Positions 16,926 to 25,759 of a DNA stretch of 31,575 nucleotides are shown here, in pieces. A program made the translations under genes and the position numbers. Source of the stretch: JANRIC01 sp033765345 (GTDB taxonomy: Bacteria; Bacteroidota; Bacteroidia; Cytophagales; Microscillaceae); the NCBI GenBank assembly GCA_033765345.1, contig JANRIC010000042.1, positions 1-31,575 of the forward strand, written 5' to 3'. Below the pieces are notes generated by a model, which saw nothing but the letters and a program-made list of their open reading frames with translations, searched no databases and was not told the origin of the DNA. Each line of letters starts with the position of its first letter. Positions within the stretch are counted from its first letter, which is position 1.

Positions 16926-17414
16926 TCACTCCTTCCCTAGCTTGCGAAAGATAGCCTGTCGGATTTTATTTTGCTCAGTGGTATGCTGTTCGTAGGTGAG
17001 TACTCCGCTGTGATAATCATTTTCAAAAGAGGATAATCTCCCCAATTGTGCATTTGCCCAATTTTTCATCTCTGCATTTTCCAGATCATTATAAAAATGA
17101 GCGATCAATAGCAGGGCTTGACGAAGTTGGTTTTTCAGGATAAATTGCTCTACTTTTATTTGAAGCTGCTCTGGGTCGAGTACTTGATCATCAGGCGTAT
17201 CAATGGGGGAGGTTTCCGAGCTATCGAGGGCAAGTAGTTCATTTTCATGATCCTTGATGATTTTCTGCAAACGGGCAATTTCCAAATCACACCTTTTGCG
17301 TTCAGTGGGATTGGAGGCCAGGCGTTTTTGTTCTTCCCATTCATCCAGCAGGGCTTCGGTTTCTTGGATATTTTTTTGAATACGCTCGATTTTACGTTGG
17401 TTTCGGTCGTTCAT
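16926..17414 (-). CDS. Small coiled-coil protein with EAD11-like C-terminal domain
   Basis: 162 residues. Residues 1-63 form a charged helical/coiled-coil region (ERIQKNIQETEALLDEWEEQ). A Ser/Asp/Pro linker follows. Residues about 85-162 (QFILKNQLRQALLLIAHFYND, then LGRLSSFENDYHSGVLTYEQ and EQNKIRQAIFRKL) resemble effector-associated domain 11, a death-like helical domain described in Bacteroidota conflict proteins that links effectors to NTPase or protease partners. This match is from memory of the pattern, not a search. The protein has no enzyme motif and no signal peptide, so it would be a cytoplasmic adaptor. No partner with a recognisable effector or STAND domain lies nearby. No clear promoter was seen. 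Confidence 0.6.
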   Translation of the reverse strand: MNDRNQRKIERIQKNIQETEALLDEWEEQKRLASNPTERKRCDLEIARLQKIIKDHENELLALDSSETSPIDTPDDQVLDPEQLQIKVEQFILKNQLRQALLLIAHFYNDLENAEMKNWANAQLGRLSSFENDYHSGVLTYEQHTTEQNKIRQAIFRKLGKE

Positions 17415-17836
17415 ATTTTTGTATGATGTATGAAGATTTGCTATGTTTGGTCAATAGTTCGTAGTCAGTCAACGTATTTTATTGATTCTAAGTAAATAGT
17501 CTAGCTTTTTTCTGCTTCAAAAAGGCTTTTGGGTAAGACCCGGCCATTTTATACATAATATTTTATCTTAAGCTTTCGTGGGGAGAACGTCCTAAGCCTT
17601 CGGCTGGAATTTTCAAACTTTCCAAACACTTTGAGGTGATTCTTCGGAACTCTTCAAAGAACGAAGAAATGATTTTTTTACTGAAAAACAATCAAAAATA
17701 AACTGCTTCAAACCTTTCAACCCAAAACAGCCTTCTCAAAATCTACAAACTCATTTATCTTTCTTTTCTCTGAAAAAATCCACAGGATTACCCAATACGG
17801 GGGATTCGGTCATTGCCTTCCGATCTACAACACAGC
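17415..17836. other. Intergenic region without a recognised gene
   Basis: About 420 bp between two minus-strand genes. It has AT-rich stretches, a small stem-loop near 17503-17528 (agcttttt / aaaaaggct), and arms ttcttcg (17640-17646) and cgaagaa (17662-17668) followed by seven T at 17673-17679. No ORF with family sequence, no repeat of the 41-bp unit and no tRNA was seen. It may be decayed sequence. Confidence 0.5.
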
Positions 17837-18787
17837 TTAGTTTTTCATTTTCTGTTGGATTTCCTTGACAATTTCTAATGAAATACCAGTAAATTTGGCT
17901 ATATCTTTGGGTTTTAATCCGTTTCTAAGCATAGTACTAACCAAAAGATCACGTTCTTCCAATTTACCTTCCAATTTACCTTCCAATTTACCTTTTAACT
18001 CTAATCTTTGGCCTAAGGACAGTGTTTCTTCTTGTGCCTCTAATGAAATTTTGCTCATTGTTTCCATAATCTTTTCCATTTCTATTTTGCTTGCATAGTA
18101 CAAATATAACAATAAAGTTTGAAAAATTCGCTTGCCTTTTTCGGTTTTCAATAGCTCATTGACTGCTTCAAAAATCTTTTGCAAATCATCTTCCAAGTGC
18201 TTCTCAAATATCTTTTTCATCAAAAGCACACCCGTTTGCACAGAAATCAATTTGAAAATTTGTTTGATTTCAGCATCCTGATAAGTAGTCAAATCTGTCA
18301 AAAGATAATCAAATTGGGGTAGAAAACGAATCAAACTGCTATCCAATGCTCCTGCTTCTACAAAATATTGGCTCAAATCTCTCCGTTTCCATTCGTTTTT
18401 ACCATGATAGATAAGGATAGGAATAATCGGTGTAAGTTTTTCTTTTTGACTGATATTTTGTTCCCAAATCCTGAGCATATAGCGCATCAATTGAAATTGA
18501 ATGGGTGAGTCAGGCTGATAGCTTTTATGTTCAAATAAAAGCGTAATTTTCAAAGGAATTTTATCTTGATATACACAATTATACACCAAATCAGAAAAGT
18601 GCTCTTTTAACTCTTTATCTACAAAGCTGCTATTGTCTAATTCTAGAGTTTCCAAATTCAGCTTTTGGACGAGTTCTGCTGGGAAAGTTTGGCTAATAAA
18701 ATCAGTCGCTTCTTCTTTTTCAGAGAACAACTCTTTGAAGAATTTATCGTGAGGATTTTGAAGGTAGTTATGATCGCTTTCGTTCAT
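17837..18787 (-). CDS. Rpn-family PD-(D/E)XK nuclease / putative transposase
   Basis: 316 residues from the ATG at 18787 (MNESDHNYLQNPHDKFFKEL); an upstream start at 18826 would overlap the promoter. It fits the Rpn/YhgA-like family (PF04754 type), whose E. coli members are DNA endonucleases that promote RecA-independent recombination. The N-terminal His/Asp region, SDLVYN and the ITLLFEHKSYQ strand (ExK) form the likely nuclease core; PIIPILIYHGKNEW follows. The C-terminus has GKLE repeated three times in exact 12-bp DNA repeats, then a helix-turn-helix-like KPKDIAKFTGISLEIVKEI. Its own promoter is present. No terminal inverted repeats or target duplications were found around it. Confidence 0.85.
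   Translation of the reverse strand: MNESDHNYLQNPHDKFFKELFSEKEEATDFISQTFPAELVQKLNLETLELDNSSFVDKELKEHFSDLVYNCVYQDKIPLKITLLFEHKSYQPDSPIQFQLMRYMLRIWEQNISQKEKLTPIIPILIYHGKNEWKRRDLSQYFVEAGALDSSLIRFLPQFDYLLTDLTTYQDAEIKQIFKLISVQTGVLLMKKIFEKHLEDDLQKIFEAVNELLKTEKGKRIFQTLLLYLYYASKIEMEKIMETMSKISLEAQEETLSLGQRLELKGKLEGKLEGKLEERDLLVSTMLRNGLKPKDIAKFTGISLEIVKEIQQKMKN
17957..17992 (-). repeat. Three exact 12-bp repeats inside the Rpn-like gene
   Basis: The unit ttccaatttacc occurs three times without change (17957-17968, 17969-17980, 17981-17992) and encodes GKLE x3. Being in frame, slippage would lengthen or shorten the linker between the nuclease core and the C-terminal helices without a frameshift. Confidence 0.9.
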
Positions 18788-18830
18788 TTTAGATTTATTT
18801 ATTTTTGTGATGTGCTTTTCCCACAAACCA

Positions 18831-18862
18831 CAAAGATAAAAATTTTAAGATCCAATCATCAA
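18831..18862 (-). promoter_or_regulatory. Promoter of the Rpn-like gene
   Basis: On the minus strand: TTG at 18862-18860, spacer 21 bp, TATCTTTG at 18838-18831. Expected start near 18825, giving a leader of about 38 nt to the ATG at 18787. It shows the gene is not simply part of the ftsI transcript. The 18827-18920 gap holds nothing else. Confidence 0.55.
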
Positions 18863-18920
18863 GGATAAAATAATGTATAATCAATACAAAAAAATTTATG
18901 TACCCATTTAATCCTTCTGT

Positions 18921-21026
18921 TTATTGCAATTGAATTATAATTTTTTCTCCGGCACGCAAAGGTGATCCGGGCATCAGGCTTTGTGTTTTTACGCGTCCAC
19001 TGCCTGTAAAAGACACTTTAAGTCCTTTGTTTTCAAGTAGATACAAAGCATCTCTTAATGTCAGCCCTTTTACATTGGGTACGATATTGGGTTTGATTTC
19101 ACGCTCTTGTAGCTCTACGAGATAACGGCGGGGTACGGCGGCCACCAATTCCTGTCCGTTTTGGGCTTCTACCGAAATGCCCAATTCTTGGCAGATATTG
19201 ATCATATCTTGGGCATAGCCAGGTTGATTGCTGGGTATCTGGGTGAGATACAACGGTACTTCCCGCTCGATGACTTCGGTTTGAATGCCCATATCCTGTT
19301 TAAAAAGTTTGTCGGCAATTGCTCTAAAGACCGGGGCACAGACTTCGCCACCTGAAGCTCCATCTACTTTGGGTTCGTCAATGACGACGATGCAGGTGTA
19401 TCTGGGCTGATCTGCGGGGAAATAGCCAACAAAGGATGTTTTGTATTTTTTGGTATAACGGCCTCGTTTGTCCAGCTTTTGAGAGGTACCAGTTTTCCCT
19501 GCGATTTTGTAGCGATCGGTTTGAATTTTTCGGGCGGTACCACGTTCTACGACACCTTCGAGCAGGATTTTTAGTTTTTCAAGGGTTGCTTCGGAGCAGA
19601 TTTTTTTCTTACTTACGATGGGTTGATAACTTTCAATCAGTTGATTAGCCTCCATGACTTTGGTAACCAGATAAGGCTGTACCTGGAAGCCGTCATTGGC
19701 AATGGCATTGTAAAAGGTCAATAGTTGTACGGGGCTGATTTTTGATTCATAGCCTACTGACATCCAGGGTAATGTAACTCCACTCCAGGTTTGATCTTTG
19801 GTACTTTTGAAGTATGCACGCGTCATTCCTTCCATTTGAAGGCTCTCGAGGGGTGTGTCCAGTCCAAATTTTTTGAGATAATTTATATATTTATCGTGGT
19901 CGCGCCCAAAATGACGGCTGATGAGTTTGGAGATACCCACGTTGGAAGAAAACTCAAAAGCCTGTTGTATGGTAAGTTTCCCCCAACCGCCCACACGGTC
20001 ATCCCGCATCACTCGGTCATAATAACGCCATTCTCCGCCGCCTGTCTCAATAGAGTCATTCAGGGTAAGGGTAGTATCTTCCAGGAGGGCCATCATAGAG
20101 GCTGTTTTGAAGGTTGAGCCGGGGTCATCACTCCCCAAATCATCAATGGCATAATTGTATACTTCGGCATATTGTTGGTCTTTGGTTTTGCCCAGATTGA
20201 CCATTGCTTTGATCTGTCCGGTTTTTACTTCCATAATTACTACGCAGCCATAGTTTGCCTGGTGTCTTAGCAAAGCGTTTTTGAGTTCTTGTTCGGCAAT
20301 GTCTTGTGTATTGATATCGAGACTGGTATAGACATCATAGCCGTTGATAGGTTCTATGCGGGAGCTACTTTGGATAGGTTTCCATTCGCTGCCGGAGATT
20401 TTTTGGTATAATGCACGCCCATCTATACCTGCGAGTTGTTTTTCAAAACTTTTTTCGATACCTGCACCTGTGCCGTTTTCATTCACAAAGCCAACAGTTC
20501 GGCGTGCCAGCCCTTTAAATGGATAGGTTCTTTCCTCGACTTTTTCAAAAATGACTCCGGATTTGTACTGTCCTTCCCGGAAAAAAGGCCAGGTTTCTAA
20601 TTTTTTCTTATCCAGGAAGCTGAGTAGTTTAGTATTGAGTATGAGGTAGCGTTTTTTTTCTTTGCGTGCTTGGTTGATCAAAAGCAAATATTCTTTGGGG
20701 CTCAGGTCGCCAAAGAAGTCCGATAAAAGCTTTGAAAGAATATTGACGTTTTTTTTATATAAAACATCATCTGCGGCCGTGGGGTCTATGGAAAGTTTGT
20801 AAAGTGGGATAGAGGTCGCCAACATTTCGTGATTGGCGGAATAAATATTTCCACGGGTTGCTTTTTTGATGCGATATTGAAGACTGTATCTTTTGATTTC
20901 TTCGCGCCATTTTTTACCTTCTACAAATTGGATTGTAAGAATTTGAATAAAGATGATCAATGCTATGACACTGACCACGAGGTACACCACCTGTACCCGC
21001 GCTAAAATAGATTTTTTAATACTCAC
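18921..21026 (-). CDS. ftsI: Septal peptidoglycan transpeptidase FtsI (PBP3) with PASTA domain
   Basis: 701 residues from a GTG at 21026 that overlaps the end of ftsL by 11 bp. FtsI crosslinks peptidoglycan at the division septum. It has one N-terminal membrane segment (about 11-35), a dimerisation domain (about 55-200), a transpeptidase domain with STFK (Ser304, Lys307), SSN (360-362) and KTGTS (511-515), and a C-terminal PASTA domain (about 643-701, VPNVKGLTLRDALYLLENKG). PASTA on the division transpeptidase is usual in Bacteroidota. In most relatives murE follows; here the next gene is the Rpn-like gene. Confidence 0.95.
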   Translation of the reverse strand: MSIKKSILARVQVVYLVVSVIALIIFIQILTIQFVEGKKWREEIKRYSLQYRIKKATRGNIYSANHEMLATSIPLYKLSIDPTAADDVLYKKNVNILSKLLSDFFGDLSPKEYLLLINQARKEKKRYLILNTKLLSFLDKKKLETWPFFREGQYKSGVIFEKVEERTYPFKGLARRTVGFVNENGTGAGIEKSFEKQLAGIDGRALYQKISGSEWKPIQSSSRIEPINGYDVYTSLDINTQDIAEQELKNALLRHQANYGCVVIMEVKTGQIKAMVNLGKTKDQQYAEVYNYAIDDLGSDDPGSTFKTASMMALLEDTTLTLNDSIETGGGEWRYYDRVMRDDRVGGWGKLTIQQAFEFSSNVGISKLISRHFGRDHDKYINYLKKFGLDTPLESLQMEGMTRAYFKSTKDQTWSGVTLPWMSVGYESKISPVQLLTFYNAIANDGFQVQPYLVTKVMEANQLIESYQPIVSKKKICSEATLEKLKILLEGVVERGTARKIQTDRYKIAGKTGTSQKLDKRGRYTKKYKTSFVGYFPADQPRYTCIVVIDEPKVDGASGGEVCAPVFRAIADKLFKQDMGIQTEVIEREVPLYLTQIPSNQPGYAQDMINICQELGISVEAQNGQELVAAVPRRYLVELQEREIKPNIVPNVKGLTLRDALYLLENKGLKVSFTGSGRVKTQSLMPGSPLRAGEKIIIQLQ

Positions 21027-21393
21027 CTTTTTGGATCACTATTTTTCGAATCGAACCATTACTTTCTTTGAGTTTGAGTGCTTTGGCTTTTTCAGCAATC
21101 AGAGATTGTTTGCTGGTATAGGCATCATATTCGGACTTGAGCGTGGTATAATCGGAGCGTAGATTTTCTACTTCGATTTCCAGGCGATTATTGAGTCGTA
21201 CCATTTTTTCGGCTTGGTGCGTGTTAGCGATGTAAAAGATGCCCATAGCAGCCAGAAAAAACACGTGGGGTAGGTAGCGGGTAGGTCCACTTGGGTCTGA
21301 GGGAACCCAGAAATTCAAGGGTATATCTATCCAGCGAAAGTTTTTTCCAGGAGTTTTTTCACGGGTTTTCTTTTTATAGGTATTTTCAGCCAT
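21016..21393 (-). CDS. FtsL-like cell division protein
   Basis: 125 residues, between rsmH and ftsI, the normal place of ftsL in the dcw cluster. Basic cytoplasmic N-terminus (about 1-40), one membrane segment (about 41-58, LPHVFFLAAMGIFYIAN), then a coiled coil (MVRLNNRLEIEVENLRSDYTTL) outside the membrane. FtsL binds FtsB and activates septal synthesis by FtsW-FtsI. Sequence identity within this family is low; the call rests on layout and position. Confidence 0.85.
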   Translation of the reverse strand: MAENTYKKKTREKTPGKNFRWIDIPLNFWVPSDPSGPTRYLPHVFFLAAMGIFYIANTHQAEKMVRLNNRLEIEVENLRSDYTTLKSEYDAYTSKQSLIAEKAKALKLKESNGSIRKIVIQKGEY

Positions 21394-21453
21394 TGCTTAA
21401 AGTGCTTTTTTCTTAATTTACAAAAATAATAAAAAAATACGAGATTAAGGAAT

Positions 21454-22371
21454 TCAGTCGGCTAAACGTTCTGCAATCCTTAACTTAGCACTTCTGGCGC
21501 GGTTATTTATGGCTATTTCTTCTTGAGAGGCCACGATAGGTTTCCGGCTAATGGGTTTAAATTTGATTCCCAGAGTATTGCCATAAAAGTCTTTTTCTAT
21601 TTCTCCCTGAAATTTCCCTTTTTGAATAAAAGTTTTCACTAGGCGGTCTTCCAGCGAATGATATGAAAGTACAACCAGTCGCCCACCCGGACGAAGTACT
21701 TCGGTAGTTTGCTGGAGCATTTCTTCCAGAGCAGCCATTTCGTCATTTACCTCTATGCGTATTGCCTGAAAAACTTGTGCAAAATATTTAAACTCTTTAC
21801 GAGGTGGTGCATATTTTTGGAGCAGATTTTTGAAGTCATCTACGGTTTCCAGTGTTTGATTGCTTCGCGCCCTTACAATTGCTTGTGCAAGGGTACGGGC
21901 ATTTTTGACTTCTCCGTAGATGCCTAAGATTTTGTGTAGAGCCTCTTCGGGGTATTCGTGGAGTACTTGCCGGGCGGTTTTTTCAATTTTGGCGTTCATT
22001 CGCATATCCAAAGGTCCTTCGAATCGGGTAGAAAACCCTCTGGAAGGCGTATCAATCTGATAAGAAGAAATGCCCAGGTCGGCCAGAATACCATCGACCT
22101 GCCTGACTCCATAAAGCTTGAGATACCGTTGGAAGAAGCGGAAATTTGCTTCTATCAAATGAAAATTGGATTGCTCAATATTTAGGGCATTTTGGGCGGC
22201 ATCTTCATCTTGATCAAAGGCATACAAACAGCCCTTTTGGGAGAGATGTGTAAGAATTTCGCGGGAATGCCCTCCCCCACCAAATGTAAGATCGAGATAA
22301 ATACCTTCTGGTTTGATATCTAAGCCTTCCAGGCATTCGTTAAGCATGACAGGTCTGTGAAATTCATTCAT
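21454..22371 (-). CDS. rsmH: 16S rRNA m4C1402 methyltransferase RsmH
   Basis: 305 residues from the ATG at 22371 (MNEFHRPVMLNECLEGL); an upstream in-frame start at 22473 adds a non-family hydrophobic stretch. It methylates N4 of C1402 in 16S rRNA using SAM. Motifs: YLDLTFGGGGHSREIL, DGILADLGISSYQIDTPSRGFS and the C-terminal VLSYHSLEDRLVKTF. It opens the dcw group here. MraZ, which normally precedes it, is absent; the divergent S41 protease gene takes that place. Confidence 0.96.
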   Translation of the reverse strand: MNEFHRPVMLNECLEGLDIKPEGIYLDLTFGGGGHSREILTHLSQKGCLYAFDQDEDAAQNALNIEQSNFHLIEANFRFFQRYLKLYGVRQVDGILADLGISSYQIDTPSRGFSTRFEGPLDMRMNAKIEKTARQVLHEYPEEALHKILGIYGEVKNARTLAQAIVRARSNQTLETVDDFKNLLQKYAPPRKEFKYFAQVFQAIRIEVNDEMAALEEMLQQTTEVLRPGGRLVVLSYHSLEDRLVKTFIQKGKFQGEIEKDFYGNTLGIKFKPISRKPIVASQEEIAINNRARSAKLRIAERLAD

Positions 22372-22512
22372 GCACAAAGTTTGCTTATTTGATTGATTTT
22401 TACAATATTCAAGGATTAATATACAAAAACTTGAAACTATTTCACAGAAAAACCATTTAATTAAAAACGGCATAAAATTATTTCATTTTTATTTAAACCA
22501 AGTATTAAAACC

Positions 22513-24150
22513 GTGAGTGAGTTCATTAAAAATTCCAAATCCCAAATTCGCCTTCCTATATTGTTATGTACTGCCGTAGCTGCCGGTATTTTGGTAGGGG
22601 CAAATATGTTTGGTGGGGGTACAAGTATTCAGGTTATTACCAAAGGGTATACAAAGTATCGTGATATTCTGACACACATAGACCAAAGTTATGTGGATTC
22701 TGTAGATACAGAGGAGTTGATTGATTACTCGATCAAAAAAATGCTGGAAAAATTAGATCCGCATACAGTCTATATCCCTGCCAAAGACGTAGCCAGTGCG
22801 AATATGCAGTTGGAAGGAGATTTTGAAGGCATCGGCATTGAATTTAGTATTTTTAATGATACGTTGTTTGTGGTTACTCCGCTTTCGGGCGGTCCTTCCG
22901 AAAAGGCAGGTCTACAAGCTGGGGATAAGATTGTGAGCATTGACGAAGAAAATATAGCAGGGTCTAAGGTCAAGCCGGATAATCAGAAGGTTTATAAATG
23001 GTTGCGAGGTCCTAAAGGCAGTCAGGTTAAGCTTGGTATTGTCCGTGATGGATCACGTAAAATAGTTCATTATGACATTATTCGTGACAAAATACCTTCT
23101 TATTCTATAGATGTAGCGTATATGGTCGATCAAGAAGTGGGTTATATCAAAGTAAGCCGCTTTAGTGCCAATACGTATTCCGAATTCAGAACTGCACTTC
23201 GCAAATTAAAATCTCAGGGGCTTAAAAAACTGATGCTTGATCTGAGAGATAACCCTGGAGGTTATATGGATCGGGCTACCAATATGGCAGATGAACTGAT
23301 CGGGGGAAATGTCAAAATCGTTTATACAGATGGCAAAGGCACTCGTTATGACTCTGAGTTCAGAGCCAATATCAAAGGTATGTTTGAAGAAGGCCCGATA
23401 GTAGTGCTGATCAACGAAAACAGTGCTTCGGCCTCTGAGATTGTAGCCGGGGCATTGCAAGACAATGACCGTGCGCTGATCGTAGGTCGCCGTTCATTTG
23501 GCAAAGGGCTTGTACAAATGCCGATTGATCTTTCGGATGGTTCTGAGCTACGCCTGACCATATCAAGGTATTATACTCCAAGCGGGCGATCCATCCAGAA
23601 ACCTTATGAAACTTATCAAAACGATTTTATGGATCGCTACAAAAATGGAGAATTATTTTCCAGAGACAGTATTAAATTAAATGACAGTTTGAGATATAAA
23701 ACCTCACAGGGAAGAGAAGTATTTGGAGGTGGTGGAATTATGCCTGATTATTTTATCCCTTTAGATACAAGCAACCGGGCTTATCTCAATGAATTGTACC
23801 GCCATAATTTGATACGTGAATTTGCCTTGAAGTACTACAAAGAAAACCAGGCATCTCTTGAAGCAATGACCATCGCTGATTTTCGTAAAAACTTTAAAAT
23901 CACGCCTGATATGCTTAAAAGAATCAAAACGATGGCTTTACAAGCAAAGATTGAGTATACAGAAGCTGGTTTTGCTGAGTCTCGTGAGATGTTGGATTAT
24001 CACTTGAAGGCCTGGATTGCTAAAAGTATTTGGGAAGACGAGGGGTATTTCAATGTGATGCTACAGCACGATGAAATGTTCCAGAAAGCTATGCTTCTTT
24101 TTGATGATGCAGCCAAACTGGCATCTCATACTCAGACATCCAAAGAATAA
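22513..24150 (+). CDS. S41 family C-terminal processing protease (CtpA/Prc-like)
   Basis: 545 residues from GTG at 22513; no ATG is near. A membrane anchor or signal segment lies at about 17-33, so the enzyme works in the periplasm. PDZ domain about 95-180 (VVTPLSGGPSEKAGLQAGDKIVSI). The peptidase domain contains LRDNPGG and the Ser/Lys pair: INENSASASEIVAGAL (Ser) and GRRSFGKGLVQ (Lys about 27 residues later). Family members cut C-terminal tails of envelope proteins and may affect peptidoglycan enzymes, which fits the division genes next door, although they are on the opposite strand. The C-terminal 120 residues are helical and of unknown role. Confidence 0.93.
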   Translation: MSEFIKNSKSQIRLPILLCTAVAAGILVGANMFGGGTSIQVITKGYTKYRDILTHIDQSYVDSVDTEELIDYSIKKMLEKLDPHTVYIPAKDVASANMQLEGDFEGIGIEFSIFNDTLFVVTPLSGGPSEKAGLQAGDKIVSIDEENIAGSKVKPDNQKVYKWLRGPKGSQVKLGIVRDGSRKIVHYDIIRDKIPSYSIDVAYMVDQEVGYIKVSRFSANTYSEFRTALRKLKSQGLKKLMLDLRDNPGGYMDRATNMADELIGGNVKIVYTDGKGTRYDSEFRANIKGMFEEGPIVVLINENSASASEIVAGALQDNDRALIVGRRSFGKGLVQMPIDLSDGSELRLTISRYYTPSGRSIQKPYETYQNDFMDRYKNGELFSRDSIKLNDSLRYKTSQGREVFGGGGIMPDYFIPLDTSNRAYLNELYRHNLIREFALKYYKENQASLEAMTIADFRKNFKITPDMLKRIKTMALQAKIEYTEAGFAESREMLDYHLKAWIAKSIWEDEGYFNVMLQHDEMFQKAMLLFDDAAKLASHTQTSKE

Positions 24151-24169
24151 AAAGAGATACCATAAATTT

Positions 24170-24207
24170 AAAAAAGCCTCCTAGATTAGTGTCTAGGAGG
24201 CTTTTTT
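24170..24207. terminator. Bidirectional intrinsic terminator
   Basis: Perfect 16-bp arms (24170-24185 and 24192-24207) around a 6-nt loop, with GC-rich core gcctcctaga and A/T runs at both outer ends. It sits between the stops of the S41 protease gene and the convergent lipoprotein gene and should serve both. Confidence 0.92.
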
Positions 24208-24221
24208 CTTATCTCTTAGTC

Positions 24222-24719
24222 TTAGTTTTGTTTCTTGAGTGTTTGGAAGGTTTTGATTTGTTCGGGGCTTAATCTGAGGCAATCTTGGTCAATATCATCT
24301 CCACTGATCAGTTCGAGCATAAAATCGGAAACACTCACTTCATTCATAATATCTCCAAAAATCGTTTTGATTTTTTCTTCATCTTTGATGTGTTTTTTTA
24401 AGATGTCAGAAACTGTCTGAGATTTAAGGCGAGCCAAAGCCCAAAATGCATAAGACCGCACTACACCGTTTTCGTGGTCGGTCAGTTGGATCAATTGCTT
24501 TTCATCGGAGATGCTCATCAGTTCCTCGAATGCTTTGTACTGGGAAGAAGGTTCCGTACTCCGCCCTACAAATTTGCTTTGCAGGATATTTTTTTCGGAG
24601 ATTGAATTTACAAGTTCATTCATTTTAGGGTTTGCTCCTTTTTCAGGATTGGTAGCTTTTTGGGCGCATCCACTGAACATCAGGCATAAAAAGCCAAGAA
24701 AAATTCCGATTTTTTTCAT
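24222..24719 (-). CDS. Putative lipoprotein with HEAT-like helical repeats
   Basis: 165 residues from the ATG at 24719 (MKKIGIFLGFLCLMFSGC); the earlier ATG at 24743 lies within the promoter box. Lipobox FSGC. The mature part is helical; ENGVVRSYAFWALARLKSQT resembles one HEAT repeat. Function is unknown. It is downstream of trhO on the same strand, with its own -7 box in the 43-bp gap. Confidence 0.75.
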   Translation of the reverse strand: MKKIGIFLGFLCLMFSGCAQKATNPEKGANPKMNELVNSISEKNILQSKFVGRSTEPSSQYKAFEELMSISDEKQLIQLTDHENGVVRSYAFWALARLKSQTVSDILKKHIKDEEKIKTIFGDIMNEVSVSDFMLELISGDDIDQDCLRLSPEQIKTFQTLKKQN

Positions 24720-24740
24720 AGTATATTTTTTACAGTTCAT

Positions 24741-24748
24741 CAAAGCTA
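24741..24748 (-). promoter_or_regulatory. Candidate -7 element for the HEAT-like lipoprotein gene
   Basis: TAGCTTTG on the minus strand matches TAnnTTTG; a TTG at 24766-24764 gives a spacer of only 15 bp. It lies 22 bp before the chosen start codon and argues against the earlier ATG at 24743. Confidence 0.4.
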
Positions 24749-24762
24749 TTTAGGAATATGTC

Positions 24763-25716
24763 TCAATCTTTATGGGTATGGCGAGATACATTCAGATAAG
24801 GGTTATAGCCGTTTAGTTCTTTTTGGTAATAACCTGTACCGTCATACGGTCTTTTTTGGGGATGTTGTTTGCATGTTTCAGAGCAAGCACCTTCCATTTC
24901 CCAACCGCAGGATTCGCAAATGGGTACGTGTTCATTACATTCGGGGTTGGCACAGTTGACCATACGGTCTGAGATGGTGCCACAGACAAAACAAGTAGAA
25001 ATGACTTTAGGGTTGACGGTGTTGACTTCTGTAACTACTCGATTATCAAACACATAACATTTTCCTTCAAAATCTTCTCCCCCTTCTTCGATGCCATATT
25101 TGATAATTCCGCCTTCGAGCTGATAGACTTCTTTGAAGCCCTGCTCGAGGAGATAAGCACTAGCTTTTTCACATTTGATGCCTCCGGTACAATAGGTGAT
25201 TATTTTTTTATCTTTATAGGCTTCCAACTCGGCGATTTTATCTGGGAATTCCCGGAAGTTTTCCATATCCAGGGTAAGGGCATTTTTGAATTTGCCGATT
25301 TTGTGTTCGTAATTTGATCGTACATCCAGCACAATGACATCTTCCTGGTCTTTTATCTTCTTAAATTCGGTAGGTTTGAGGTGAATACCAGTTTTTTCTT
25401 GTGGTCGGATATGGGTCAGCCCTGAATGTACTATTTCGGGTTTGGTACGCACATAGAGCTTTTGGAAAGTGTGGGCTTCACTTTCCTCGACTTTAAAATC
25501 AATATGAGCAAAACGCGGGTCGGATTTGACTGCTTGCATATATTGTTCACAAGAGGTTTTTAGCCCGGAGACCGTACCGTTGAGTCCTTCTCTGGCAATG
25601 ATAATACGCCCTCGCAGATCGAGGGAAAGACAAAACAAGTGATGCTCTTCCCGGAATTGTTCGGGATCATCGATAGTAGTATAGCAATAATACAAGAGAA
25701 TATTGTAGGGCTTCAT
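24763..25716 (-). CDS. trhO: tRNA uridine(34) hydroxylase TrhO (rhodanese fold)
   Basis: 317 residues. TrhO (formerly YceA) makes 5-hydroxyuridine at the wobble position of some tRNAs. N-terminal domain with REGLNGTVSG (about 42-51); rhodanese domain about 120-215 with LDVRSNYEHKIGKF and the loop YCTGGIKCEKAS, where Cys176 is the family's active Cys. The C-terminal part has eight or more Cys in pairs (CFVCG, CANPEC, CESCG, CSETC), a likely zinc-binding region common to the longer members. Confidence 0.93.
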   Translation of the reverse strand: MKPYNILLYYCYTTIDDPEQFREEHHLFCLSLDLRGRIIIAREGLNGTVSGLKTSCEQYMQAVKSDPRFAHIDFKVEESEAHTFQKLYVRTKPEIVHSGLTHIRPQEKTGIHLKPTEFKKIKDQEDVIVLDVRSNYEHKIGKFKNALTLDMENFREFPDKIAELEAYKDKKIITYCTGGIKCEKASAYLLEQGFKEVYQLEGGIIKYGIEEGGEDFEGKCYVFDNRVVTEVNTVNPKVISTCFVCGTISDRMVNCANPECNEHVPICESCGWEMEGACSETCKQHPQKRPYDGTGYYQKELNGYNPYLNVSRHTHKD

Positions 25717-25759
25717 AACGAGTGCTTTGGTATAAACAAAGTGTTATTTTATTAGCCTG

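Noticed and set aside
16646..18787. Diversity-generating retroelement or retron
   Set aside because: No reverse transcriptase, no template/variable repeat pair with adenine-biased changes.
17837..18862. Insertion sequence around the Rpn-like gene
   Set aside because: No terminal inverted repeats or target-site duplication were found; family members are usually not mobile as classic IS elements.
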